Shown one piece after another: positions 27,423-35,816 of a stretch of 64,000 bases of DNA. Under the pieces are notes generated by a model. That model did not search any database. It was not told the DNA's origin and saw only the letters and a list, made by a program, of their open reading frames with translations. A program made the position numbers and the translations under genes. How positions within the stretch are numbered: the first letter of the stretch is position 1; each line of letters starts with the position of its first letter. The stretch spans positions 124,001 to 188,000 of the forward strand of contig NZ_FPJW01000006.1 of assembly GCF_900119735.1 (NCBI RefSeq). Reading direction: 5' to 3'. This stretch comes from Marinospirillum alkaliphilum DSM 21637. GTDB taxonomy: Bacteria > Pseudomonadota > Gammaproteobacteria > Pseudomonadales > Halomonadaceae.

Positions 27423-28547
27423 ATGGCTGAACCGCTGATCAACCGTTATGGTGCTGAAATCCCTCGCCAGATTGCTGCTCAGTTGTCTGGTGTGGACTCG
27501 CAGTTTGACTGTGAGGGTTTTATTGAAGCTGCGTTGGAAGGTTATGACCAGCTGGCCTTGATGGATCGTGGCCGCCATCTGGCGAAAGTGCTGCATCGTT
27601 TTCTGCCATCCGATCAGGAACAGGCCATTCAGTGGCTGGTGGCTTCCATGGGGCCGCGTCTGGAAAGGGATCAGGGTAACAGCATGGCGCCCTTTTTATA
27701 CCTGCCACACAGTTTTTATCTGGCTCATTACGGGCTGGATCATTTTGAAGCTTCCATGCAGGCCCAATACCAGCTGACTCAGCGTTTCACTGCTGAGTTC
27801 AGCATTCGTCCCTTCCTGGAGCGTTATCCCGAAGCAACCCTGGAACGCTTACACCAGTGGGCTGAAGATAACGACCATCACGTTCGGCGACTGGTCTCTG
27901 AAGGCACTCGCCCTCGTCTGCCCTGGGCCCCACGCCTGAAATCCTTTCAGAAAGACCCTCAGCCGGTGCTGGCTTTGCTGGAAAAACTGAAAGATGACCC
28001 TGAGCTATATGTGCGTCGTTCAGTGGCCAACAACCTCAATGATATCGGCAAGGACCACCCGGATGTGTTGCTGGACTGTGTGGCGCGCTGGTCTGCAAGG
28101 GCTTCCGAAGCGCGTCGCTGGATCATTCGTCATGCCTTGCGCTCACTGGTGAAGCAGGGGCATCCACAAGCCCTGGCATTATTGGGTTACGGCGAAGCAC
28201 CAAGCATTAAAGTAGAAGCGGCACGTCTGACACCGGAGCAGGTTCAGATGGGTGACAAGGTGCCTCCCCCGTGTGTCAACCTGAGTCTGGTGCTGCACAA
28301 TCCAACCCCGCAGGCTCAGGAACTGCTGGTCGATTTCTGTGTGCACTATGTCAAGGCCAATGGCAGCACTGCACCCAAGGTATTCAAGTTGAAAACCCTG
28401 ACACTGGATGCTGGAGCCAGCCTGCCACTGAGCAAACGCATTTCACTGGCGGAAATGACCACCCGACGCCATTACCCGGGCACACACCGGGTGGAATTAC
28501 TGATCAATGGACAGACTTACCCGCTGGGTGCTTTTGAGCTGCTGTGA
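27423..28547 (+). CDS. AlkD-like DNA alkylation repair protein (HEAT-repeat)
   Basis: The 374-residue all-helical protein is built of HEAT-like repeats, with DPELYVRRSVANNLNDIGKDHPDVLLD and ASEARRWIIRHALRSLVKQG recognisable from the AlkC/AlkD-type glycosylase superfamily. The C-terminal about 100 residues form a beta-rich extension (VNLSLVLHNPTPQAQELLVDFCVHYVKANG). AlkD excises positively charged alkylated bases. Whether this branch is catalytically active is unknown. It starts 11 bp after the sufE-like gene and is the last gene of the group, converging on yidD. Confidence 0.85.
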   Translation: MAEPLINRYGAEIPRQIAAQLSGVDSQFDCEGFIEAALEGYDQLALMDRGRHLAKVLHRFLPSDQEQAIQWLVASMGPRLERDQGNSMAPFLYLPHSFYLAHYGLDHFEASMQAQYQLTQRFTAEFSIRPFLERYPEATLERLHQWAEDNDHHVRRLVSEGTRPRLPWAPRLKSFQKDPQPVLALLEKLKDDPELYVRRSVANNLNDIGKDHPDVLLDCVARWSARASEARRWIIRHALRSLVKQGHPQALALLGYGEAPSIKVEAARLTPEQVQMGDKVPPPCVNLSLVLHNPTPQAQELLVDFCVHYVKANGSTAPKVFKLKTLTLDAGASLPLSKRISLAEMTTRRHYPGTHRVELLINGQTYPLGAFELL

Positions 28548-28565
28548 ACAGCACGGAGCACTGAT

Positions 28566-28901
28566 TCAATGTTTGCAGTCGGTCGAGCTGCAGGATGGCG
28601 ATGACGGCGACTGGTGTTTTCCCGGTGGCACCAGATCCACACCACCCGGATGCAGCGGATGGCATTTACCGACTCGTTTAACCGTCAGCCACAGTCCCTT
28701 GATGGGCCCGTGGACCTTCAGGGCTTCAATGGCATAACTGGAGCAGGTGGGATAAAAGCGGCAACTGGGTGGTTTAAGGGGGCTGATGAACAGCTGATAA
28801 AAACGCACCAGACCGATCAGCAGCCGCTTCAGCAAGCCACTGACCAACCTGATCGGCAGCATCAGCCAGTCACGCAGGGTGGAGGGGCGTTGCAGCCACA
28901 T
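28566..28901 (-). CDS. yidD: membrane protein insertion efficiency factor YidD
   Basis: The 111-residue protein contains the compact YidD core [34 protein letters not shown], followed by [26 protein letters not shown]. It is normally encoded beside rnpA-yidC and aids membrane protein insertion. Here it is the last gene of a zur-led group instead. Its ATG overlaps the hisI stop codon (TGATG), so translation is coupled, which favours this start over an internal Met14. The C-terminal tail is Ser- and Pro-rich. A second copy near dnaA may exist elsewhere in the genome. Confidence 0.93.
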   Translation of the reverse strand: MWLQRPSTLRDWLMLPIRLVSGLLKRLLIGLVRFYQLFISPLKPPSCRFYPTCSSYAIEALKVHGPIKGLWLTVKRVGKCHPLHPGGVDLVPPGKHQSPSSPSCSSTDCKH

Positions 28902-29350
28902 CAGGACTGACCATAGAGGCTGGCGGGATCTACATCCGGTGCATTCAGCACCTCCAGCCGTTCGCCATTCAGATCAAAATAGAAGCAGCTGCGCCGTCCG
29001 GTATGGCAAGCCGGGCCTTGTTGATCCACCAGCAGCAACAAGGCATCCCCGTCACAATCCACACGAATGCCCTTTAACCACTGCACCTGACCGGAACTTT
29101 CTCCCTTGCGCCATAAACGGTTGCGGGAACGTGACCAGTAACAGGCCCGGCCTTCCTGCAGCGTCACCAGCAGTGATTCACGGTTCATCCAGGCCAGCAT
29201 CAACACTTCCCCTGTGTCGACTTGCTGGGCCACTGCAGTGATCAGGCCCTGCTCATTAAAGGCCAGTTGATCCAGCACTTCTTCAAGGCTGCGCTGGGTG
29301 CCGGGTGTTGCCTGCTCCAGATCGAGCCAGAATTGATTATTGGAAGCCAC
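28901..29350 (-). CDS. hisI: phosphoribosyl-AMP cyclohydrolase HisI
   Basis: The 149-residue stand-alone HisI (no HisE fusion) opens the adenine ring of phosphoribosyl-AMP in histidine synthesis. The metal-binding and catalytic residues are present in [27 protein letters not shown], including all three Zn-ligand cysteines. [11 protein letters not shown] and [19 protein letters not shown] are also diagnostic. The start is GTG. No other his genes lie nearby. Instead it follows zur and a dihydroorotase, a context known for zinc-limitation paralogues. It ends in a TGATG overlap with yidD. Confidence 0.94.
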   Translation of the reverse strand: MASNNQFWLDLEQATPGTQRSLEEVLDQLAFNEQGLITAVAQQVDTGEVLMLAWMNRESLLVTLQEGRACYWSRSRNRLWRKGESSGQVQWLKGIRVDCDGDALLLLVDQQGPACHTGRRSCFYFDLNGERLEVLNAPDVDPASLYGQS

Positions 29351-29369
29351 AATTCATCTCTTGTTGGTT

Positions 29370-30704
29370 TCAGCGGTTAAACGTCAGGCGCTGACCATGA
29401 ATGCCCTGCCCTAACTGGCCTTCATGCCAGGCAATACCACCATTCACCAGGGTAGTGACAATACGGCTCTTGAAGGTATGGCCTTCAAAGGGTGACCAGC
29501 CGCATTTGTAGAGCAGGGATTCACGGGTCACGGTGGTTTCAGCCTGCAGATCAACCAGTACCAGGTCGGCAAAATAACCTTCACGCAGGTAACCGCGATC
29601 CTTCACTTCAAAAGCCTCCGCCGGATTGTGGCAGACCTTTTCAACAATGGTTTCCAGCGACAGGCGGCCGGCATGGTAATGATCCAGCAGGCTGGGCAGC
29701 GCATGCTGCACCAGAGGTAAACCGGCTGGAGCCTTGAAATAGGTGCCCTGTTTTTCTTCCCATGTATGGGGGGCATGGTCAGTGGCAACGATGTCGATGC
29801 GCCCGTCTTTTACGGCTTGCAGAATGGCATCACGGTCTTCGGCACGTTTGACTGCCGGGTTGCACTTGATCTGAGCACCCAGGCGTGGATAGTCCTCCTG
29901 GCTGAACCACAGGTGATGCACACAAGCCTCACCGGTGATGCGCTTGCCTTTCATCGGGCCAGGCTGAAAATGCGCCAACTCACGGGCGGTGGTGATGTGC
30001 AGGATGTGCAGGCGGGCATCGTGTTTTTTTGCCAGTTCAACAGCAAAGGAAGACGATTTCCAGCAGGCTTCTTCAGAACGAATCAGTGGATGCTCGGCGA
30101 AGGGTACTTCTTCCCCGTATTTTTCCCGGGCCGCCTGCTCGTTACGTTGAATGGTCGGGCTGTCTTCACAGTGAGTGACAATAATGATCGGAGCATGCTC
30201 AAAAATGCTGTCCAGCACCTGCGGGTCATCCACCAGCATGTTGCCGGTGGATGCGCCCATGAACACCTTGATGCCGCAAGCGGCCTGAGGATCCAGCGTC
30301 TTGATGTCTTCCAGGTTGTCGTTGCTGGCACCCAGATAAAAAGCAAAGTTGGCACGCGAACGACCAGTGGCGCGCTGGTATTTGTCTTCCAGTGCCTGGG
30401 CATTGATGGTCAGCGGGTTAACGTTGGGCATTTCCATGTAGGTGGTGATGCCACCCGCCACTGCCGCAGCCGACTCAGTGGCAATATCACCCTTGTGGGT
30501 CAGGCCCGGCTCCCGGAAATGCACCTGATCATCAATCATGCCCGGCAGCAGATGCAGGCCGCGCACATCCATGACCTGGGTGGCCGGTGCAGAAGACAGG
30601 TCGCTGGCAATGGTTGCAATGCGTTGATCGCGGATACCCACATCCGCCTGGAATACCCGGCCCTCATTGACCAGTGTGGCATTTAAAAGCAGCAGATCGT
30701 ACAT
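29370..30704 (-). CDS. pyrC: dihydroorotase, class I-like variant (Zur-linked)
   Basis: The 444-residue amidohydrolase forms dihydroorotate in pyrimidine synthesis. The family segments are GMIDDQVHFREPGLTHKGDI, MEMPNVNP, GIKVFMGASTGNML (carboxylated Lys), VTHCEDS, LHILHITTARE and IVATDHAPHTWEEK. In the usual D-x-H-x-H-x-R metal motif the first His is Gln60 here, while His62 and Arg64 remain. I recall the same DDQVHFREPG variant in Bacteroidetes-type enzymes. It starts 14 bp after zur and precedes hisI, suggesting a zinc-status-controlled back-up enzyme. A GGAG site lies 7 bases before the ATG. Confidence 0.92.
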   Translation of the reverse strand: MYDLLLLNATLVNEGRVFQADVGIRDQRIATIASDLSSAPATQVMDVRGLHLLPGMIDDQVHFREPGLTHKGDIATESAAAVAGGITTYMEMPNVNPLTINAQALEDKYQRATGRSRANFAFYLGASNDNLEDIKTLDPQAACGIKVFMGASTGNMLVDDPQVLDSIFEHAPIIIVTHCEDSPTIQRNEQAAREKYGEEVPFAEHPLIRSEEACWKSSSFAVELAKKHDARLHILHITTARELAHFQPGPMKGKRITGEACVHHLWFSQEDYPRLGAQIKCNPAVKRAEDRDAILQAVKDGRIDIVATDHAPHTWEEKQGTYFKAPAGLPLVQHALPSLLDHYHAGRLSLETIVEKVCHNPAEAFEVKDRGYLREGYFADLVLVDLQAETTVTRESLLYKCGWSPFEGHTFKSRIVTTLVNGGIAWHEGQLGQGIHGQRLTFNR

Positions 30705-30718
30705 GGTTTAACTCCGGA

Positions 30719-31180
30719 TCAGTGGGAAGTAGGGTGCTGGGTTACATGGCATTGCTGACACAGACCATGCACCTCAATGGTTTTTTTCTCGACATAAAAT
30801 CCCTGGCGTGCAGCGGCTGCATCCAGTTGATGGTCCAGTGACTCCTCGTGCAGCTCCTGTACCTTGCCGCAATCTTTACAGATTAGCAGCTGATAAGCCT
30901 GAGCATGTTCCGGGCAGGCACAACTGACATAAGCATTTAAGGATTCAATACGATGAATCAGACCATTGCTGAGTAAAAAGTCGATGGCACGATAGATGGT
31001 GGGCGGGCGCGCCGAAGGGTTTTCTGCCGTGAGCGCATCCAGCAGGTCATAAGCCTTGGCGCCGCCTGGGCTGTGTACAATCAGCTCAAGTACCCGGCGG
31101 CGCGTTGGTGTCAGCCGTAACCCCTTGCGCAGGCATAGGGTATCGGCTTCGGCCATGAGTTTTTCGTGTTCAAGGCTCAT
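30719..31180 (-). CDS. zur: Fur-family zinc uptake regulator Zur
   Basis: The 153-residue protein has an N-terminal winged helix (LTPTRRRVLELIVHSPGGAKAYDLLDAL; PPTIYRAIDFLLSNGLIHRIES) and a C-terminal metal/dimer domain with two CxxC pairs, CKDCGK and CQQCHV, plus CACPEH. This layout is typical of Zur rather than Fur. It represses zinc acquisition and zinc-sparing genes when Zn2+ is sufficient. It heads a tight group with dihydroorotase, hisI and yidD. No clear palindromic Zur box is visible in the 48-bp upstream gap, which separates it from the RimK-like gene on the same strand. Confidence 0.92.
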   Translation of the reverse strand: MSLEHEKLMAEADTLCLRKGLRLTPTRRRVLELIVHSPGGAKAYDLLDALTAENPSARPPTIYRAIDFLLSNGLIHRIESLNAYVSCACPEHAQAYQLLICKDCGKVQELHEESLDHQLDAAAARQGFYVEKKTIEVHGLCQQCHVTQHPTSH

Positions 31181-31228
31181 CAGGGCATGCTTTCAAATGA
31201 TGGATTATGCCTCTTATTCTACGTGGAC

Positions 31229-32245
31229 TCAGTCACCAGAACAAACCTCTGGCACCGAGGATGCCGTTACTGTGCCGGAAAACAATCGGCGTGCCACTTC
31301 AACACGCAGCTGAAAAGGCTCCTCCGGTCCACGCACACCCTCGCAGTGCCGATTGATCTTGAGCAGTCGCGGTTTCAGGCCGGTGCCATTGGCCATCTGA
31401 ATGGCCAGGCCAGGACGGGCATTCAACTCCAGCAACAGTGGACCATGTTCAGCATCTACCACCAGATCAGCGCCCAGATAGCCTAAGCGCGTCATGTCAT
31501 AGCAGCGAGATGCCAATTCCAACAGGTATTGCCAGTTGCTGATGCGCAGTTGTGACAGGGGTTTGCCGGTGTCTGGGTGTAAATGCACCGGACGATCGTG
31601 TTGAACAGCCTGCAAGGCACAACCACTGCCCAGATCAATACCCACCCCTAACGCCCCCTGATGCAGATTGGCCTTGCCATCCGAGGCGTGAGTGGAAAGG
31701 CGCATCATGGCCATCACCGGATAACCGCGATAAACAATCACCCGGATATCCGGCACGCCTTCAAAGGTAAAGTCTTCAAAGGCCTGGTGGCTGCGAATCA
31801 GTGTTTCAATAATGGCCACATCCGGGTGGCCGCCGAGGCTGTAAAGACCGGAAATCAGGTTCGACAGATGGTGTTCAATTTGTTGCCGGGAGACCCATTC
31901 ACCAGAGGCTTTTAAATAGCGATCTCCGCTGCGATGCTGGATCACCAGGATGCCCTTGCCACCACTCCCCTTGGCCGGTTTGATGGCAAAACCACCCTGC
32001 TGCGGCAAAAAGCGTTCAAAGTGGGCAATTTCTGCCTGCTGACGTATCACACCCAGAAGTGCCGGCGTGGCCAACTGGTAGTCCTGAGCCAGCAATTTGG
32101 TCTGCAGCTTGTCATCCACCAACGGAAAGCGTGAACGAGGATTCAGGGCGCTGATACAAGCCCTGTTGCGCTCATTCAGCCCCAACACCCCCGCTGCCTT
32201 CAGTTCAGCCGGTGTGGCAAAGTTACGTCTCAGCCAGCCAAGCAT
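31229..32245 (-). CDS. RimK-related ATP-grasp ligase (alpha-L-glutamate ligase-like)
   Basis: The 338-residue ATP-grasp enzyme would join a carboxylate to an amine using ATP. Visible features are GGFAIKPAKGSGGKGILVI (ATP-binding Lys and glycine loop), PDIRVIVYRGYPVMAMMR and LLLELNARPGLAIQMANG (metal-binding Glu and Asn). The start at 32245 has AAGGAG 7 bases upstream, inside the end of the preceding gene. A frame extension to 32353 has no family similarity. It is the third gene of a rimB / 7TM-transglutaminase / ATP-grasp operon reported in amidoligase surveys as a peptide-modification system. Confidence 0.9.
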   Translation of the reverse strand: MLGWLRRNFATPAELKAAGVLGLNERNRACISALNPRSRFPLVDDKLQTKLLAQDYQLATPALLGVIRQQAEIAHFERFLPQQGGFAIKPAKGSGGKGILVIQHRSGDRYLKASGEWVSRQQIEHHLSNLISGLYSLGGHPDVAIIETLIRSHQAFEDFTFEGVPDIRVIVYRGYPVMAMMRLSTHASDGKANLHQGALGVGIDLGSGCALQAVQHDRPVHLHPDTGKPLSQLRISNWQYLLELASRCYDMTRLGYLGADLVVDAEHGPLLLELNARPGLAIQMANGTGLKPRLLKINRHCEGVRGPEEPFQLRVEVARRLFSGTVTASSVPEVCSGD

Positions 32246-32249
32246 CCGG

Positions 32250-33803
32250 CTACTCCTTACCCGGCTGGGAAACAGTGCCTGACCGGGAAGCTGTTTGCAC
32301 CAGTGGGCTGAAACGCCAGAGCTCCAGCAGGCGATAACCGGTGTAACTGCCAAACAACAGGATCAACGCCAGCACAACCAGCTGCAGGCCAGGAAAGTTG
32401 AACATCCAGTAGCGTATCAATGCCAGATCCATCACCACAAAGGCGGCAGTTGCAGTAATCAGGCTGCCCATCCCCTGCATCATGACTTCTTTCGGGCCTT
32501 CTTCTTCCCACAGAATCGACATGCGCTCAATGGTCCAGGCCAGAATGATCATCGGGAACAGGGTGACCTGCATGCCGGTGGTAATACCGGCATGGAAGGA
32601 CACCACCGCCATCAGGGCGATCAGACCGATGACACAGACAATCACCGCCGCAACACGAGCAACCAGCAGCAAGTTCAGGTGTGCCAGTAACTGGCGTAAT
32701 ACCAGCCCGGTGCCGACCAGCAGTAAAAAAGTGATCAGGCCAGGCAACAGGGACATTTCCAGAAAGGCCAGGGCTATCAGCACTGGCATGAAGGTACCGG
32801 AGGTTTTTAAACCAACCAGTACCCTGAGAATGACCACCACCAGTGCTCCCAGTGGCAACAGCAACAGGGTCTTGAAAATGGCCTGTTCGGAGATCGGCAG
32901 ACTGTGAATCGACAGGTTCAGCAATGCATCACGCATCACCATGGCATGAATGCTGCCACTGGCCGGTTCACGAGTGGACAGCATTGAAAAGGTTACCCGG
33001 GATTCCCTCGCTCCTTCCACTTCCAGTATCGGGCCTGCAGCCAGTTGCCACAGCAGGTAGTCATTTCGGGTATCCAGGCTGCTGGAGTCTGCCGCAAGCG
33101 GATCAAAAATCTGCCAACGCTGGCCATTAAAAACCTGTACCAGTGGTTGCAGGGTCTGGCGACGGCGAGCGTCTTCCAGTTTCAGGCCATACAACACCCG
33201 AGCCGGTACACGGGCTTCATTCAGCAGGCGCACCATGGCTTCTGCCGCTGTCATTTCATTCAGCAACAACCCGGCATTCTGGTTGGTGCTGTCACTCAGT
33301 CGCTGGCTGATGGCCCGTGCCAGGCTGAAAGCATCTGCCGATTCCTGCCATGAACGGCGCAGAATCTGCGCAGCAGCGGTTTCCAGTGAGGGAGACCAGG
33401 TGACTTGCAGCAAGGTGGGTGGGTGGTCAACGGCTGGGATATGGCGGTCAGGGTCGACCCGAAACTGGGTGCGGTAGTACAGCCACTGCGTGCCCTGAGC
33501 GCTGCGAATGGTCCATTCCACCCGGCGCTGGTCGCCTTCCATGAAGCTGATGCCAAATCCGGGGGATGCGGTGTGCTCGGATTGCAGTAAAAAACCAGGT
33601 TGGCTCTGAGGCAAGGCCAGTACGACCCGAACCGGATCACCCTGCGCTTCCATTTCAACACGTGCTTCGATATCCCAGAAGGTTTGCTGGCTGCCAGGCA
33701 GCAGCGGCACTTGATGCACCAGATGTCGCCAGCCGGTATGGAGACTGCCAAGAATCACCAGAGTGATTGCAGTCCAGAAGAGGGTTGAACGACGCAGGTT
33801 CAT
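32250..33803 (-). CDS. inactive transglutaminase-7TM membrane protein (UUP1 family)
   Basis: The 517-residue protein has an N-terminal signal anchor (about 8-25). A periplasmic domain of about 270 residues resembles a transglutaminase-like fold that has lost its catalytic triad (AEAMVRLLNEARVPARVLYGLKLEDARR). About seven C-terminal membrane helices follow (from LLLLPLGALVVVILRVL onward). It overlaps the rimB-like gene by 4 bp and ends 4 bp before the ATP-grasp gene, so the three are one operon. It may present a periplasmic peptide or envelope substrate to the partner enzymes. No experimental role is known to me. Confidence 0.88.
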   Translation of the reverse strand: MNLRRSTLFWTAITLVILGSLHTGWRHLVHQVPLLPGSQQTFWDIEARVEMEAQGDPVRVVLALPQSQPGFLLQSEHTASPGFGISFMEGDQRRVEWTIRSAQGTQWLYYRTQFRVDPDRHIPAVDHPPTLLQVTWSPSLETAAAQILRRSWQESADAFSLARAISQRLSDSTNQNAGLLLNEMTAAEAMVRLLNEARVPARVLYGLKLEDARRRQTLQPLVQVFNGQRWQIFDPLAADSSSLDTRNDYLLWQLAAGPILEVEGARESRVTFSMLSTREPASGSIHAMVMRDALLNLSIHSLPISEQAIFKTLLLLPLGALVVVILRVLVGLKTSGTFMPVLIALAFLEMSLLPGLITFLLLVGTGLVLRQLLAHLNLLLVARVAAVIVCVIGLIALMAVVSFHAGITTGMQVTLFPMIILAWTIERMSILWEEEGPKEVMMQGMGSLITATAAFVVMDLALIRYWMFNFPGLQLVVLALILLFGSYTGYRLLELWRFSPLVQTASRSGTVSQPGKE

Positions 33804-34687
33804 GGTGTTTCAACCTCACCTGACGCCGACGTTTCAGCTTCACCGGGTTGTTGCAGCTCAGGTTTACCCTGCACATAAGTACGTGCCACATCAATCACCG
33901 CAATATCCATCATGAATCGGCGGCCCAGCAACACCGGGTAGGTCATGTCACCACGATCACTGAGCGTGAACTCAACTTCCTGAACCAACGGGCCCAGTTG
34001 CATCGGTAGACTGATGACCGGGCGAGATTCAGAACCGCTGGCCTGCAGAATTCTGACATTGCGAACCAACGGGGCTTCAATTTCAGCCTTTTGCGGTTCT
34101 CTATTGCTGTTTTCAGGTTGATAGTGGGTTTCAAAACGGACCCAACTGCGGCCATCGCGCTCAAACTCACGCAGGTTCACCGCATGCAAGGAGGATGTGT
34201 TGGCACCTGAATCCACCCTTGCCGGAAGTACCAGCTGCTGAGCGGGTAATGCAACCCACTCATAACGCCCCAGCAGCAGTTTGCCATCATCCTGTACCAC
34301 TTCAGTCACGCGACTATTGCTGAAACCGGGTTCCGGGCGCCCTCTGCCGGGTAATTCACGACCCAACTCTTCAATCTGGAAGGTGTGCTGGCGTTGAAAG
34401 CGCTGGTTCTCTTCTCGCAGGTTATCAAGCTGTATCTGAACGGCTTGCAGTTGTTGCTGCAGCTCCGTCAGTCCAGCCACCTGACTGCCCTGAAACGCAT
34501 TGAGCTGGCTACCTAATTGCTGACGGGTCAGTTGATGCTGCTGCTCCTGGCGCTGTTCAAGCAAGGAGTGATGAGTTGATGGTTGTCCTAACTGCTGGCA
34601 TCCACTTAAAAACAACAGCAAAAAGCCTGAAATGGATAACCGCAAGAGTTTCGGTTGGCTGTGCCTGTTCTGAAGGTACTGAAACAT
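33800..34687 (-). CDS. RimB-like retropepsin-fold protease, lipoprotein
   Basis: The 295-residue protein begins with a lipoprotein-type signal (LSISGFLLLFLSGC), then a Gln-rich coiled coil (about 45-95), then the RimB/'ATP-dependent zinc protease' domain. The core is GRYEWVALP...VLPARVDSGANTSSLHA, with the Asp-Ser-Gly active-site motif of retropepsin-type aspartic proteases, and YPVLLGRRFMMDIAVIDV. Despite the family's old name, the fold suggests an aspartyl protease. It is the first gene of the operon with the 7TM protein and the RimK-like ligase, and could trim or remove the residues that ligase adds. Confidence 0.88.
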   Translation of the reverse strand: MFQYLQNRHSQPKLLRLSISGFLLLFLSGCQQLGQPSTHHSLLEQRQEQQHQLTRQQLGSQLNAFQGSQVAGLTELQQQLQAVQIQLDNLREENQRFQRQHTFQIEELGRELPGRGRPEPGFSNSRVTEVVQDDGKLLLGRYEWVALPAQQLVLPARVDSGANTSSLHAVNLREFERDGRSWVRFETHYQPENSNREPQKAEIEAPLVRNVRILQASGSESRPVISLPMQLGPLVQEVEFTLSDRGDMTYPVLLGRRFMMDIAVIDVARTYVQGKPELQQPGEAETSASGEVETP

Positions 34688-34778
34688 GCCTGTGCCTTGT
34701 TTGAGTTTTTATGATCAGGCCGCATGATAAGTCATCAGTGCTCTCAACTGGCATGTCTTTTCACTGCGACAGGCAAAA

Positions 34779-34811
34779 AACCACTGATTGCCATCACGTT
34801 AATGAGTGGCT
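34779..34811 (-). terminator. probable terminator for the DUF599 gene
   Basis: On the minus strand AAGCCACT pairs with AGTGGTTT (one G-T wobble) around a 19-base loop and is followed by a T-run. It sits between the DUF599 gene and the rimB-like gene. Confidence 0.55.
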
Positions 34812-34846
34812 TCTTTGTCACTGGTGTTGGCAGACTGAGTTGGATA

Positions 34847-35656
34847 TTACCGGGTGCGAGGCTCCTGATCTTCGCGCGCAGCAGGCAGTTGCTCCACAGG
34901 ATGTACATCATCGTCCTGCAAAATGCCACGAAAATTCACTTTCAGGTCGCGTCCAGCCGTTAAAGCTTTTAGTGTTTTTGAATGAAATTCACGGCGATAA
35001 AGCACTCCAACCACCGCCAGGGTAGATACCATGAAAATCAGTGGATGCAAAAACCACCCCAGCAATGCCAGACCAAAATAATAAGCCCGCAGGCCATAGT
35101 TGAACTGGTTGGCAGCCAGATCAATGACATTGGCCGCCTGAATCGCAAAAGCCTTGCGAATCCCCGGTGTAATGCCCTTTTCATTGGGTAACGGCGCACT
35201 GCCAATCAGAATGGCGCAGAAGTTGTACTGACGCATCGACCAGGTAAAAGTGAAAAAAGCATAGATAAAAATGGCTACCAGCAGCAGTAACTTCAGCTCA
35301 AGCCCGAGACGATTGGTGGTGCTGCTGGCAAAAGGCAGGTCTGTAATCACTGCCAGTGCTCGATCCATGGCACCCAGCAGACCAAACATGGCTGCAAGGA
35401 TCAGCAGTGTGCTGGAAGCAAAAAAGGCGCCATTACGCTCCAGGTGAGTCATGATGGTGGCATCGGCAATGCGGGCCTCCCTGTCCAGCAGACGTTTCAT
35501 CCAGTCATAACGGTAACCATGCATGACACCGGCCAGACAGCGGCGATTGCGCTGACGGCGACGGCTGTATTCGTAATACCAGCCCCAGCAAAGCACAAAC
35601 AAGCCAAAGGCAGCCCAGTCCAGCCAGCTGAATGCTTCATAAAGGGTTTCGGACAC
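34847..35656 (-). CDS. DUF599 family membrane protein
   Basis: The 269-residue protein has about four hydrophobic helices (WAAFGLFVLCWGWYYEYSRRR; STLLILAAMFGLLGAMD; LELKLLLLVAIFIYAFFTFTWSMRQYNF; AYYFGLALLGWFLHPLIFMVSTLAVVGVLY). The segment FTWSMRQYNFCAILIGSAP is typical of DUF599. The function of the family is unknown. It is divergent from a TetR-type regulator, and the 160-bp gap contains a TetR-like palindrome, so it may be that regulator's target. Confidence 0.88.
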   Translation of the reverse strand: MSETLYEAFSWLDWAAFGLFVLCWGWYYEYSRRRQRNRRCLAGVMHGYRYDWMKRLLDREARIADATIMTHLERNGAFFASSTLLILAAMFGLLGAMDRALAVITDLPFASSTTNRLGLELKLLLLVAIFIYAFFTFTWSMRQYNFCAILIGSAPLPNEKGITPGIRKAFAIQAANVIDLAANQFNYGLRAYYFGLALLGWFLHPLIFMVSTLAVVGVLYRREFHSKTLKALTAGRDLKVNFRGILQDDDVHPVEQLPAAREDQEPRTR

Positions 35657-35724
35657 CGGTTAACTCCTTGGTTATCTCTCAGAGGACATGCTGCCGTCGC
35701 AAGACTGGTATTTTAGACCAAACG

Positions 35725-35740
35725 ACCGACTCAGGTCGGT
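35725..35740. promoter_or_regulatory. candidate TetR-family operator
   Basis: ACCGAC-TCAG-GTCGGT is a perfect 6-bp inverted repeat with a 4-bp spacer. It lies between the divergent DUF599 and TetR genes, about 77 bp from the TetR start. The GACCGAC/GTCGGT arms resemble operators of several TetR-family autorepressors. Confidence 0.55.
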
Positions 35741-35816
35741 GCAGATCAATGCAGCAGGGTTCAGTAATTTGTTACACTTTGCTGATGTTCAATTCCAATC
35801 AAAGCGGTATTACTCA

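Noticed and set aside
29766-30686. 306-codon open frame antisense to the dihydroorotase
   Set aside because: It lies wholly inside a well-supported gene and its translation resembles no known protein.
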